From assembly GCA_002733945.2 (NCBI GenBank), contig NVXO02000007.1, positions 29,711 to 42,752 of the forward strand: a stretch of DNA of 13,042 nt, read 5' to 3'. Source of the stretch: Sulfurimonas sp. (lineage in GTDB: Bacteria > Campylobacterota > Campylobacteria > Campylobacterales > Sulfurimonadaceae). Below are positions 1 through 7,969 of this stretch, piece by piece. The notes beneath the pieces were generated by a model, which saw nothing but the letters and a program-made list of their open reading frames with translations, ran no database searches and was not told where the DNA came from. The position numbers and the translations under genes were made by a program. The stretch's first letter is position 1; every line of letters starts with the position of its first letter.

Positions 1-9
1 AAATTTTAT

Positions 10-15
10 TATAAT
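10..15 (+). promoter_or_regulatory. possible -10 element upstream of the YwqK-like gene
   Basis: TATAAT lies 20 bases before the ATG at 36, in an AT-rich stretch typical of sigma-70 promoters in Campylobacterota. The AAGGA ribosome binding site (21-25) would fall almost at the predicted 5' end, so the start could be slightly off or the real promoter could lie before the window. The match is seen; activity is inferred. Confidence 0.35.
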
Positions 16-35
16 CAAACAAGGATAGCTTTCTT

Positions 36-710
36 ATGAACCAATATCTCAAATTTTTCTTTTTTCTTTCATTAATGAATATTTCACTCTACGGAGAAGT
101 TGTTAAAACTTACTTTGAACATGGTGAGCTCAAAGCTGAGACAAACTATGTCAATGGAACAAATACTGAACTAGAAGAGGGTATTAAACATGGTGTGGAA
201 AAAGTGTATTATGAGATGGGTGCTTTAGCTTACGATGTAAACTATGTGGCTGATAAGAGAGATGGAAAACTTACATGGTATGACAAAGAAGGCTATAAAT
301 TAGCAGATATGTTTTATAAAGATGGCAAACTGCAAGGGGCAGAGCAATCTTACTATGAAAATGGTAAAGTAAAACATAGAGTTACGTATATTAACGATAT
401 GAAAGAGGGAAAACAAGAAGAATTTTTTGATAACGGAGTTTTAGCTTTAGAAGTTGTCTATAAACATAATAAAAAAGAGGGTATGCAAAAAGAGTATAGC
501 TTAAGTGGAAAACTATACACACAAGTACTTTATAAAAACAATTATAAAGAAGGAGTACAAGGGTGGTATAATGAAAAGGGAAATATCACAAGTAGTATAT
601 TTTATAAGATGGATAGACCCCTCAGCGTAATGAAAAAAGTGCAGACAAAAAAAGAGCAGCCTAACGTTCTAATACAGAGTATAAACTTTTCTCCACAAAA
701 AGCGAAGTAG
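36..710 (+). CDS. exported YwqK/MORN-like repeat protein
   Basis: A 224-residue protein with a hydrophobic N-terminus (about residues 5-20, cleavage probably near the LYG-E junction) that looks like a signal peptide, so it probably acts in the periplasm or at the surface. The rest is a tandem array of about seven units of roughly 23 residues, beginning near residues 26, 58, 81, 106, 130, 153 and 177. Each has an aromatic pair, a Gly four residues on, a Tyr and a closing Gly, as in YY-x-x-G-x8-Y-x5-G. This is the pattern of MORN-like repeats in proteins that databases label YwqK-family antitoxin, a name rarely backed by experiment. AAGGA at 21-25 supports the start, though it is 10 bases from the ATG. 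No toxin partner is visible next to it. The repeat assignment is solid; the molecular role is unknown. Confidence 0.8.
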   Translation: MNQYLKFFFFLSLMNISLYGEVVKTYFEHGELKAETNYVNGTNTELEEGIKHGVEKVYYEMGALAYDVNYVADKRDGKLTWYDKEGYKLADMFYKDGKLQGAEQSYYENGKVKHRVTYINDMKEGKQEEFFDNGVLALEVVYKHNKKEGMQKEYSLSGKLYTQVLYKNNYKEGVQGWYNEKGNITSSIFYKMDRPLSVMKKVQTKKEQPNVLIQSINFSPQKAK

Positions 711-727
711 AGGGATATATCCCCTCT
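709..727 (+). terminator. weak hairpin after the YwqK-like gene
   Basis: AGAGGG (709-714) pairs with CCCTCT (722-727) around a 7-base loop, starting inside the stop codon. The following bases (CTTGACACC) are a poor U-tract, so this may only be a weak terminator or an RNA-stabilising hairpin. Confidence 0.35.
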
Positions 728-728
728 C

Positions 729-776
729 TTGACACCTTCCATTATCTAACTTTCACTACAATGATTTTATATATAT
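729..776 (+). promoter_or_regulatory. probable promoter region of ccsBA
   Basis: The 78-base gap before ccsBA holds a TTGACA (729-734), a TACAAT (757-762) and a TATATA run (768-776). The 22-base spacing between TTGACA and TACAAT is too long for a classical pair, but -35 elements are weak in this phylum. TACAAT alone would give a start near 769 and a 20-base leader containing the AAAGG ribosome site (777-781). Which hexamer is used cannot be decided by eye. Confidence 0.3.
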
Positions 777-788
777 AAAGGCTTATAA

Positions 789-3700
789 ATGAAACAAATT
801 TTATCTTTCATCTCTTCGATGAAAACTATGGCAATTTTGATGTTAATATTCGCATTTTCAGTAGGCTATGCTACTATTGTTGAGAATGATTTTGGTACGA
901 TGACTGCTAAGGCAGAAATTTACAATGCACGATGGTTTGAGGTTCTTTTAGGTTTACTTGCATTGAACTTAACATTAAATATACATAAACATAAAATGTA
1001 CACTTTCAAAAAAGCTCCAATATTTCTTTTTCATAGTGGATTTTTAATTATTTTACTCGGTGCTGCTATTACTAGGTATGCAGGTTATGAAGGTACTATG
1101 CACATAAGAGAGGGTGGTGAAGCATCTTCTATAGTTAGTAGTGATACATTTGTTGGGGTAAGTGCACAAAGTGCTGGTAAGGTTACTAGTGAATCTAAGA
1201 AAGTATATCTCTCAGAAAGAAGCCAAAACAGCATAGATATTTCATTATCTGTAAATGAAAAAAATGTAAATGTAAGTCTTATAGAGTATATTCCTGATGC
1301 TGTAGAAACACTTGTTGAAGATAAAGAACATGGAAAACCAATAGCAAAGTTTATGCTCACACAAAATGGTCAAGGTAAACCTGTAGCACTTGCACAAGGA
1401 CAGTTTGTTAATGGTGGTTCTTTTATTATTGATTTTGGCTCAGGTGAGACATTTTCTAAACCTCTTATCTCTATCACACTCAAAGATGGCACTCCATATA
1501 TCACACATGATGAAGCACTCTCTTCGTTTAGAATGGCTGATCGTGAAAAAGGTGAACTTAAAGCAAACAGTACTGATGAGTTAAATCTACTCGTTCTTTA
1601 TACTACTCCAGATGGTGGAAGGTTTGTTCTCCGTGATTTTATGATGCATGCAGTTAAAAAGATGGTAAGTAGTTCTGCTTCAAGTATGAATAGAAAGATG
1701 AAAATGAATTCTGGTGGAATAGATGCTTTTCGTTTTAATGTAAATGTAGATGGTATTTCAAAAGAAGTATTAGTCTATGGTAAAAAAGGTACTATCAGTA
1801 TCCCAACTGACACACTTATAAATGGTGTAAAAGTGGGTGTTTCTTATGGTGCAAAAGATATAAGCATCCCTTTTAAAATTCACTTAAATGACTTTGAACT
1901 TGATCGTTACCCTGGTTCAATGAGTCCAGCATCATATGCAAGTGAAGTGACTCTTATAGATGAAGAAGAGGGTGTAAACATACCATATAGGATTTTTATG
2001 AATAATATTTTAGAACACCGTGGTTATAGATTTTTCCAAGCATCTTATGATAGAGATGAAGGTGGTACTATCCTCTCTGTAAACCATGACCCAGGAACAC
2101 TTCCATCATATTTAGGGTACTTACTTTTAGCTATAGGTATGTTCTGGTCACTTGTTTCTAAAAAACATAGATTTTCACGCCTTGCAGCAAAAGCTAAAAA
2201 AGCGAGTGATGCGAAAATAGTTCCAGCACTTTTGGCTCTTGGGCTTATCTTTAGTAGTGTGCCATCTGATGCAAACGCGGAAGACTTAGACCCTGCTATA
2301 AAAACTATACTCGCATTTGATAAAAAACACTCTGAAAAATTTGGTCAGTTAATAGTTCAAGATACCAAAGGTCGAATGAAACCTATGAATACACTTGCAA
2401 CTGAGATTTTAGCAAAGATATATAGAGATTCATCATTAAAGGTTGGTTCATATACTCTAACACCAGATCAAGTAATACTTGGAATGATGATTAGACCAGA
2501 TATTTACCGTACAGTAAAACTTATTCGAACTAAAGATCCTAAGATAAATGATGCTATCGGTGCACCTAGTGATGCTAAGTATGTCTCTTTTTCTCAGTTC
2601 TTTCATGATTCTGAGTCTATGAGAGGATATAAACTAGCAGAAATTATCGATGAAGCTGCAAGAAAAGAGCCAAAACATAGAAATAAACTTGATAAAGCTG
2701 CTCTTAAAATAGATGAAAAAGTAAATGTAGCTTATATGGTTTTTACAGGTTCTTTGATGAAGATATGGCCATTAAAAAGTGACGAGGCAAACAAGTGGTA
2801 TGCAACTATAGAAGCATTAGAAACATTTGATAATACTCATGGTCTTAAAGTTCGTGATACAGCTGTAACATACTTTACATCAGTTGACAGAGCTCTAAAA
2901 AGTGGTGACTGGAGAGATAGTGACAAAGCCTTAAGTGCTGTTGCACAGTACCAAAAAGAGAATGGTTTTCGTGTGTACCCAAGTGAGAACAGTATCAAAG
3001 CAGAAATATTCGCAAACAAAGCAAATATTTTTGAGCGTATCTATCCACTCTACCTTTTAATGGGTTTTGTTCTTTTAGTACTTAGTTTTGCAAAAATTAT
3101 TCAACCAAAATTAAAAATGGATCTTGTTACTAAAGGCTCACTTTACTTTCTTATACTTTTGTTTATAGCACACACTATTGGTTTAGCGCTAAGATGGTAT
3201 ATCTCTGGTCATGCACCATGGTCAAATGGTTATGAGTCTATGGTATATATCTCTTGGGCGACAGTTTTAGCAGGATTTATCTTCTCTAAACGTTCATCTA
3301 TGACTTTAGCTTCAACAGCGATACTCTCGGGTCTTATCCTTTTTGTAGCACACTTAAACTGGATGAACCCGCAGGTGACAAACCTTGTACCGGTGCTAAA
3401 CTCTTACTGGTTAAGCATACATGTAAGTATGATTACAGCTTCGTACGGTTTCTTAGGTCTAGGAGCACTTTTAGGTTTTATAACACTTTTACTTTTTGTA
3501 ATTAAAACGCAGAAGAATGAAAAACAGATAACACTTTCTATAAAAGAGTTAAACTCTATAAATGAGATGAGTTTAATGGTTGGTTTAGTTCTTTTAACTG
3601 TTGGAAATTTTCTTGGTGGGGTCTGGGCAAATGAGTCTTGGGGACGCTACTGGGGTTGGGATCCAAAAGAGACATGGGCACTAGTTACTATTTTAGTTTA

Positions 3701-3941
3701 TGCCGTAGTAATTCACTTAAGATTTATAAAGTCACTTTATAGTGAGTTTAACTTTAGTGTTATCTCTTTACTCTCGTTTACATCAGTACTTATGACATAC
3801 TTTGGTGTGAACTACTATCTTGCAGGTATGCACTCATATGGCAAAGGTGATCCGGTTCCCATACCAGACTTTGTTCCAGTGACTTACTCTATCTTAGCTG
3901 TGGTAATACTCCTTGCGTTTAGAAACAGAAAGATAGTTTAG
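789..3941 (+). CDS. ccsBA: CcsBA, fused System II cytochrome c heme-lyase/exporter
   Basis: A 1050-residue integral membrane protein of the fused CcsB(ResB)-CcsA type, which moves reduced heme to the periplasm and attaches it to CXXCH apocytochromes. The N-terminal ResB part has membrane helices near residues 12-30, 50-67 and 77-96, a large periplasmic domain (about 97-435) and a helix near 440-457. A hydrophobic segment ending in an ANAED signal-like sequence (about 481-497) leads to a second periplasmic stretch, and the multi-helix CcsA part begins near 751. The WWD heme-handling motif (WGRYWGWDP) lies near residues 950-959. By position relative to H. hepaticus CcsBA (H77, H761, H858, H897), the heme-ligand histidines are H82, H878, H976 and H1015; the 39-residue gap between the last two matches exactly. 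The protein looks intact. AAAGG seven bases upstream supports the ATG. It implies several c-type cytochromes in the host. Confidence 0.96.
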   Translation: MKQILSFISSMKTMAILMLIFAFSVGYATIVENDFGTMTAKAEIYNARWFEVLLGLLALNLTLNIHKHKMYTFKKAPIFLFHSGFLIILLGAAITRYAGYEGTMHIREGGEASSIVSSDTFVGVSAQSAGKVTSESKKVYLSERSQNSIDISLSVNEKNVNVSLIEYIPDAVETLVEDKEHGKPIAKFMLTQNGQGKPVALAQGQFVNGGSFIIDFGSGETFSKPLISITLKDGTPYITHDEALSSFRMADREKGELKANSTDELNLLVLYTTPDGGRFVLRDFMMHAVKKMVSSSASSMNRKMKMNSGGIDAFRFNVNVDGISKEVLVYGKKGTISIPTDTLINGVKVGVSYGAKDISIPFKIHLNDFELDRYPGSMSPASYASEVTLIDEEEGVNIPYRIFMNNILEHRGYRFFQASYDRDEGGTILSVNHDPGTLPSYLGYLLLAIGMFWSLVSKKHRFSRLAAKAKKASDAKIVPALLALGLIFSSVPSDANAEDLDPAIKTILAFDKKHSEKFGQLIVQDTKGRMKPMNTLATEILAKIYRDSSLKVGSYTLTPDQVILGMMIRPDIYRTVKLIRTKDPKINDAIGAPSDAKYVSFSQFFHDSESMRGYKLAEIIDEAARKEPKHRNKLDKAALKIDEKVNVAYMVFTGSLMKIWPLKSDEANKWYATIEALETFDNTHGLKVRDTAVTYFTSVDRALKSGDWRDSDKALSAVAQYQKENGFRVYPSENSIKAEIFANKANIFERIYPLYLLMGFVLLVLSFAKIIQPKLKMDLVTKGSLYFLILLFIAHTIGLALRWYISGHAPWSNGYESMVYISWATVLAGFIFSKRSSMTLASTAILSGLILFVAHLNWMNPQVTNLVPVLNSYWLSIHVSMITASYGFLGLGALLGFITLLLFVIKTQKNEKQITLSIKELNSINEMSLMVGLVLLTVGNFLGGVWANESWGRYWGWDPKETWALVTILVYAVVIHLRFIKSLYSEFNFSVISLLSFTSVLMTYFGVNYYLAGMHSYGKGDPVPIPDFVPVTYSILAVVILLAFRNRKIV

Positions 3942-3950
3942 GTAGTAGTA

Positions 3951-4655
3951 GTGGCGTTTACTGGTTTTTCTAAAAAGACCCTACAGTTTTTAAAAAAAAT
4001 TAAAAACAACAACAATAAAGAGTGGTTCGCCGCTCACAAATCTGAATATGAAAAGTACATTTTGAATCCATCTCGTCTCTTTGTAGAAGAGATGGGTGAA
4101 CACCTCCAAGCCTTAGAGCCTACCATAAACGCAATCCCAAAAATAAACAAATCATTGTACAGAATTTACAGAGACTCAAGAAGAATGGGTGCTAATAAAA
4201 TGCCTATAAAAGAGAGAATAGGCATAATATTTTGGCAGGGTAATAACAAACGTATGCAGAGTTCTTGTTTTTATATGCATTTCTCATATGAAGAGTTAAT
4301 GGTTGCTGTGGGTGTGAGATGGTTCGAGAAACCAATGCTTGACGCATTTCGTGAGTACATAAAAAATGATAAAAAACGAAAAGAACTACAGAGTATTCTT
4401 ACAAACATAAAAGAGAAGAACAAGGGTTATACATATCTAGAAAAGGGCTATAAGCGCTACCCTAGAGGTTTTAATTCTGATATGTCAAACGCAGACCTTT
4501 CTCTTTACAAGGGTATGGCTACATTTAAAACATTAGACCCTCATATCATAGAAGATGGTAATAAACTTATAGAAAAACTCTACGAAATCTATGAAGATAT
4601 GCTACCATTGCAACAATTTATGTATGAAGTTAGTTTAAGAGTGAAAGAGGATTAA
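3951..4655 (+). CDS. DUF2461 (TIGR02453) family protein
   Basis: A 234-residue soluble protein, the usual length for the DUF2461/TIGR02453 family, whose biochemical role is not established. Family hallmarks seen are the N-terminal NNKEWF segment (about residues 21-26), a YRDSRR motif followed by the MPIKERIGI stretch near residue 80, and the RYPRGF motif near 165. It starts with GTG nine bases after the ccsBA stop; upstream bases are a GTAGTAGTAGTGG microrepeat with only a weak AGG as ribosome site, and no ATG occurs near the expected N-terminus. This suggests translation coupled to ccsBA. The 3' end (GAAAGAGGA, then TAA) also provides the ribosome site for the next small ORF. Confidence 0.88.
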   Translation: MAFTGFSKKTLQFLKKIKNNNNKEWFAAHKSEYEKYILNPSRLFVEEMGEHLQALEPTINAIPKINKSLYRIYRDSRRMGANKMPIKERIGIIFWQGNNKRMQSSCFYMHFSYEELMVAVGVRWFEKPMLDAFREYIKNDKKRKELQSILTNIKEKNKGYTYLEKGYKRYPRGFNSDMSNADLSLYKGMATFKTLDPHIIEDGNKLIEKLYEIYEDMLPLQQFMYEVSLRVKED

Positions 4656-4656
4656 A

Positions 4657-4815
4657 ATGGAATTAATCTGGAATGAGAGGAAATGTGAAGAGAAAGTCCA
4701 CCAAGCCTTAGACAAAGCAGTAGATAAATGCTACACAAAAAAGAGCTTCAAAAACGACAAAGAAAGAATAGAGTTTTTGTTTGAATTGTATGCAGAGTAT
4801 ATCAGTGTGTCATAG
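4657..4815 (+). CDS. 52-residue hypothetical protein, possibly a gene remnant
   Basis: An ATG one base after the DUF2461 stop, with a strong AAAGAGGA ribosome site five bases before it, opens a 52-codon frame ending at TAG 4813-4815. The product begins MELIWNERKCEEKV and is charged, probably helical, with no signal peptide or membrane segment. I do not recognise the family. The good initiation signal says it is translated, but its 3' end overlaps the next gene's apparent start by up to 35 bases and composition turns sharply AT-rich just after, so it could be the 5' remnant of a longer gene cut by insertion of the downstream cassette. A genuine small protein is the alternative. Confidence 0.5.
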   Translation: MELIWNERKCEEKVHQALDKAVDKCYTKKSFKNDKERIEFLFELYAEYISVS

Positions 4816-6094
4816 AACAGAAAGCTCTTCATTAGATCTTAAAGAGGTAGATAATATAAATGTTATTATTGAATCAACAAGAGATGATAGTATTGAAAAT
4901 GTGAAAGTTCTAAAAAATATTTCATTTCATAATGATATTTTACTATCAAGTGACACTTTAGATTATAAGATGATTAAAGAAAAGAATCGTTCTGGTTTAA
5001 TAGGGTTCTCATCGATTAAATTTATTAATTGTTCATTTAGCTTTATATCAATAAAGGTAATCGATAAAAAATATATTTTTGAAGAGTGTGATATGTCAAA
5101 TATATCTTTTTTACAATATCAACATTCTGGGACTAACAGACTGATAATAGTTGGAGGTTTAATAGGAACCTTTCATATAGAAAAGAAACAATTTTTAGAA
5201 AAATTTTATATAAATAAACAAGATGGTAAAAATGATAGAATTACAAAGATTAATACTCTGATTATTAAAGATACTATATTTGAAAAAAATTTTAAATTAC
5301 ATAATTGTGTGGTTGATAGAATATTAATAGAAGATACAGATTTCAAAGAAAATGCTGACTTCTATATGAGTGAGTTTAGAAGAGGAATTTTAGAAGAAGA
5401 CAGTAAAGAAAAAATTAATAAAGATGATATAGGATTTAACGCAATCAACTTTGAGAGTTTAGCACTCTTTGGAGATACTGTATTTCATAAGAAACTTATT
5501 TTTAAATATGTAACATTTAAAGGACATAATCATTTTAAAAGTGCAGTGTTACATAAAGGATTAGATTTAGAATATACAAATATTCAAAATGAAATAAATT
5601 TTTATGGCTTAACAATATTAAATACATCTACAACTTCTCAAGAAACATGTAGAATAATAAAACATCAATTTGAAAAGCTAGGTAATAAAATAGAAGCGAA
5701 TAAGTATCATGCTTTAGAACTGGAACAAAAAAAGAATACTTTAGAAGCAGAAAGACCAAGAAAATGGCTTGAGTATATTGTTTTCAAAATGCATTCTTTG
5801 AGTTCGAAACATTCCACAAATTGGTTTAGACCACTATGGTTATCTTTACTAGTTACTATAATGACAGTTTTTTTTGTAAATATTGAGCTCGTAATGGATT
5901 TATTGACTCAAAGACTATCATTTAAGCTTGAATATTTTTATAATGTCTGGAATGAATTTTTTAAGTATCTTTATATATTAAATAAAGATGAAAAGTTAGT
6001 AGAATCACCATTTATTTTTTTACTAAATAAAATATTTTTAGGTTACCTATACTACCAATTTTTAATCTCTGTTAGAAAAGACACGAGAAAATAA
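4781..6094 (+). CDS. membrane-anchored pentapeptide-like repeat protein
   Basis: An ORF of 437 codons if TTG 4781 is used (434 from ATG 4790); neither has a strong ribosome site, although AGAG at 4770-4773 fits the TTG, and both overlap the preceding small ORF. Residues from about 45 to 280 show degenerate pentapeptide-like spacing (IKFINCSFSFISIK, TLIIKDTIFEKNF, RILIEDTDFKENADF, KYVTFKGHNHF), which would form a right-handed beta-helix. A helical linker rich in Glu/Lys follows (about 285-335), then a membrane helix (WLSLLVTIMTVFFV) and a second C-terminal one (FLLNKIFLGYLYYQFLISVR) ending in basic residues. This layout is seen in pentapeptide-repeat proteins fused to small channel-like membrane modules, some in defence contexts. 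Base composition is strikingly low: two sampled 60-base lines hold 12-13 G/C, against 23 in a hemH line, suggesting transfer. Function unknown; a membrane effector is a guess. Confidence 0.7.
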   Translation: MNCMQSISVCHRTESSSLDLKEVDNINVIIESTRDDSIENVKVLKNISFHNDILLSSDTLDYKMIKEKNRSGLIGFSSIKFINCSFSFISIKVIDKKYIFEECDMSNISFLQYQHSGTNRLIIVGGLIGTFHIEKKQFLEKFYINKQDGKNDRITKINTLIIKDTIFEKNFKLHNCVVDRILIEDTDFKENADFYMSEFRRGILEEDSKEKINKDDIGFNAINFESLALFGDTVFHKKLIFKYVTFKGHNHFKSAVLHKGLDLEYTNIQNEINFYGLTILNTSTTSQETCRIIKHQFEKLGNKIEANKYHALELEQKKNTLEAERPRKWLEYIVFKMHSLSSKHSTNWFRPLWLSLLVTIMTVFFVNIELVMDLLTQRLSFKLEYFYNVWNEFFKYLYILNKDEKLVESPFIFLLNKIFLGYLYYQFLISVRKDTRK

Positions 6095-6168
6095 TGAAAA
6101 AGTTTTGCATATTGTCATGTTTCTTAGTTAACACTTTGGTAAATGCTACTATCAAGAAAAAGGCCTGA
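6094..6168 (+). CDS. orphan 24-residue signal-peptide ORF
   Basis: The stop of the preceding gene overlaps an ATG (TAATG at 6092-6096) that opens a 24-codon frame: a Met-Lys-Lys start, a hydrophobic core containing FCILSCFLV, then NTLVNA resembling a signal-peptidase site, followed by only six residues and TGA (6166-6168). It reads as the export signal of a secreted protein whose body is missing. It may be a remnant truncated when dinD was joined here, a leader that couples translation to dinD, or chance. The stop overlaps the region of the dinD ribosome site. Confidence 0.35.
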   Translation: MKKFCILSCFLVNTLVNATIKKKA

Positions 6169-6169
6169 T

Positions 6170-7018
6170 ATGACTTCCAACACTATCCAAACGCTAACAA
6201 CAAATTTTGAATCATTTGTGAATGAGACAGATGAGAAGATAGAGTTTTGGTTTGCTAGAGACCTGCAACATCTTTTAGGCTATACAAAATGGGATAACTT
6301 TAAAAATGTACTTTTTAAAGCGCAGACGGCTTGTGAAGTCAGTGGTCATGAGATTGAGCATCATTTTGCCGAGGTCGGGAAAACGATAGAAATGCCTAAA
6401 GGTGCGACAAAAGAGATAGATGACTTAATCCTTACTAGATTCGCTTGTTACCTCATAGCTCAAAATGGAGATTCTAAAAAAGAGCAAATTGCTTTTGCTC
6501 AAACTTACTTTGCAATTCAAACTAGAAAAGCAGAATTAATAGAACAGAGATTTTTAGAGAGTGAAAGAGTTCAAGCAAGACAAAAGTTAGTTGAGACAGA
6601 AAAAGAGCTTTCAGTAGTTATATTTGAACAGACAGGTGGAAATAATAACTTTGCGATTATTAGAAGCAAAGGAGATCAAGCACTCTTTAGTAGAACAACT
6701 GCACAAATGAAAGTTATATATAAAATTAAAGATACAAAACCTTTAGCTGATTTTATGCCGACCATTTTATTAAAAGCAAAAGATTTTGCAACTGAAATAA
6801 CTATACATAATGCAAGAGAAAATAATATGAGTAGTGAAAATCAAATATCTAATGAGCATATAACGAATAACACAGCAGTTAGAGAGACCTTACTTTCTCG
6901 TGGTATAATACCTGAAAAACTTTTACCAGAAGAAGATGTGAAAAAAGTACAAAGAAAGTTAAATTCAGAAAGTAAAAAAGCTTTGAGTAATATTTCAAAG
7001 TTGAAGAAAGAGGACTAA
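6170..7018 (+). CDS. dinD: DinD-like DNA-damage-inducible protein
   Basis: About 282 residues from ATG 6170, close to the 274 of E. coli DinD and aligning along its whole length. The BRO-N-like N-terminal domain carries FWFARDLQHLLGYTKW, then ACEVSGHEIEHHF, the signature LTRFACYLIAQNGD and AQTYFAIQTRKAEL; the C-terminal half contains RETLLSRGIIPEKLLPEED, as in E. coli. An upstream ATG at 6143 adds nine residues, but homologues and the AAAAAGG site at about 6157-6163 favour 6170. In E. coli dinD is LexA-controlled and its product inhibits RecA strand exchange; I see no canonical E. coli LexA box here, and the gene probably depends on upstream transcription. G/C varies inside the gene, about 24 of 60 in one 5' line and 15 of 60 in one 3' line. 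It ends directly at the hemH start codon and supplies hemH's ribosome site. Confidence 0.88.
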   Translation: MTSNTIQTLTTNFESFVNETDEKIEFWFARDLQHLLGYTKWDNFKNVLFKAQTACEVSGHEIEHHFAEVGKTIEMPKGATKEIDDLILTRFACYLIAQNGDSKKEQIAFAQTYFAIQTRKAELIEQRFLESERVQARQKLVETEKELSVVIFEQTGGNNNFAIIRSKGDQALFSRTTAQMKVIYKIKDTKPLADFMPTILLKAKDFATEITIHNARENNMSSENQISNEHITNNTAVRETLLSRGIIPEKLLPEEDVKKVQRKLNSESKKALSNISKLKKED

Positions 7019-7969
7019 ATGGCAAAAGAAGCAATAATACTGCTAAACATGGGTGGACCAAACAACCTTAACGAAGTTGAAATGTTTTTAACAAACATGT
7101 TTAACGATAAAAATATTTTAACTATGAAGAGTGATTTAGTACGTAAGTTTGTTGGAGGTATGATAACCTTCTCAAGAACTGAGTCTTCACAAGAGATATA
7201 CAGACAACTTGGTGGAAAGTCTCCCATAGTTGGGCATACTAAAAACTTAGTAAAGAAACTTCAAGAGAGACTTGGGAGTGATGTTATAGTTGATTTTGTT
7301 ATGCGTTACACTCCGCCTTTTGCACCAGAAGTAATAGAACATCTTCAAAAAGAGAATGTAGAAAAGATTTATCTAATTCCTCTGTATCCTCAGTACTCAA
7401 CAACAACTTCAAAGTCTTCTTTAGAGGATTTTGAAGAGGCTTATCATAAGGTAGAAGGTGATGCTCTTTTAGTTGAGATAAAACACTTCTTTGAAAATGA
7501 AAGTTATAATAAAAGTGTTTTAGAAAGTATAAAAAAGAGTGTAAACGGTGATGACTATCGAGACTTTGATGTAATCTTTTCTGCTCACGGTTTACCAAAG
7601 AAGATAGTAAAAGCTGGAGATGTATATGAAAAACATATCAACAAGCATATAGCTATTTTAAATGAAATGCTCAAAAAAGAGGGCATGGATTTTCATGAGA
7701 CACATCTTGCCTACCAGTCAAAAGTTGGTCCGCTAGAGTGGCTCTCACCATCGCTTGAAGAGAAGTTACAGGTAGTACGTAACCGCGGAATAATAGTTGT
7801 GCCTATAGCATTTACCATAGATAACTCTGAGACTGACTTTGAACTAGAAGTAGAGTATAGAGAGATAGCTGAGAAGCTAGGGTTTAGAGAGTACAGAGTA
7901 TGTAGATGTCCTAATGATAGTGGACTCTTTGTAGATGCTTTATGCGAAATTTATGAAAAGATGAAATAA
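7019..7969 (+). CDS. hemH: ferrochelatase
   Basis: A 316-residue protein that inserts Fe2+ into protoporphyrin IX, the last step of protoheme synthesis. Seen are the N-terminal LLNMGGPNNLNEV, the family signature FSAHGLPKKI with the metal-binding His at residue 190, and the region aligning with the FVSEHIETL motif of other ferrochelatases, here FTIDNSETDFE with the catalytic Glu at 271. Three cysteines near the C-terminus (CRC and one about 15 residues on) are noted without evidence for an iron-sulfur cluster. The ATG directly abuts the dinD stop, and AAAGAGGA (7007-7014) lies four bases before it. The gene overlaps the HAD gene by one base. With CcsBA and the globin it gives the window a heme theme. 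Confidence 0.96.
   Translation: MAKEAIILLNMGGPNNLNEVEMFLTNMFNDKNILTMKSDLVRKFVGGMITFSRTESSQEIYRQLGGKSPIVGHTKNLVKKLQERLGSDVIVDFVMRYTPPFAPEVIEHLQKENVEKIYLIPLYPQYSTTTSKSSLEDFEEAYHKVEGDALLVEIKHFFENESYNKSVLESIKKSVNGDDYRDFDVIFSAHGLPKKIVKAGDVYEKHINKHIAILNEMLKKEGMDFHETHLAYQSKVGPLEWLSPSLEEKLQVVRNRGIIVVPIAFTIDNSETDFELEVEYREIAEKLGFREYRVCRCPNDSGLFVDALCEIYEKMK

Noticed and set aside
3940..3953. GTAGTAGTAGTGG microrepeat at the DUF2461 start as a phase-variable tract
   Set aside because: Only about three GTA units are present, too few for credible slipped-strand variation.
6094..6170. A LexA (SOS) box before dinD
   Set aside because: No CTG-N10-CAG palindrome was seen just upstream of dinD. The SOS link rests on homology only, and LexA boxes in this phylum may differ.
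7299..7598. 99-codon minus-strand ORF opposite hemH
   Set aside because: It lies wholly antisense to a well-conserved ferrochelatase, has no recognisable domain and follows from codon bias of the sense gene.
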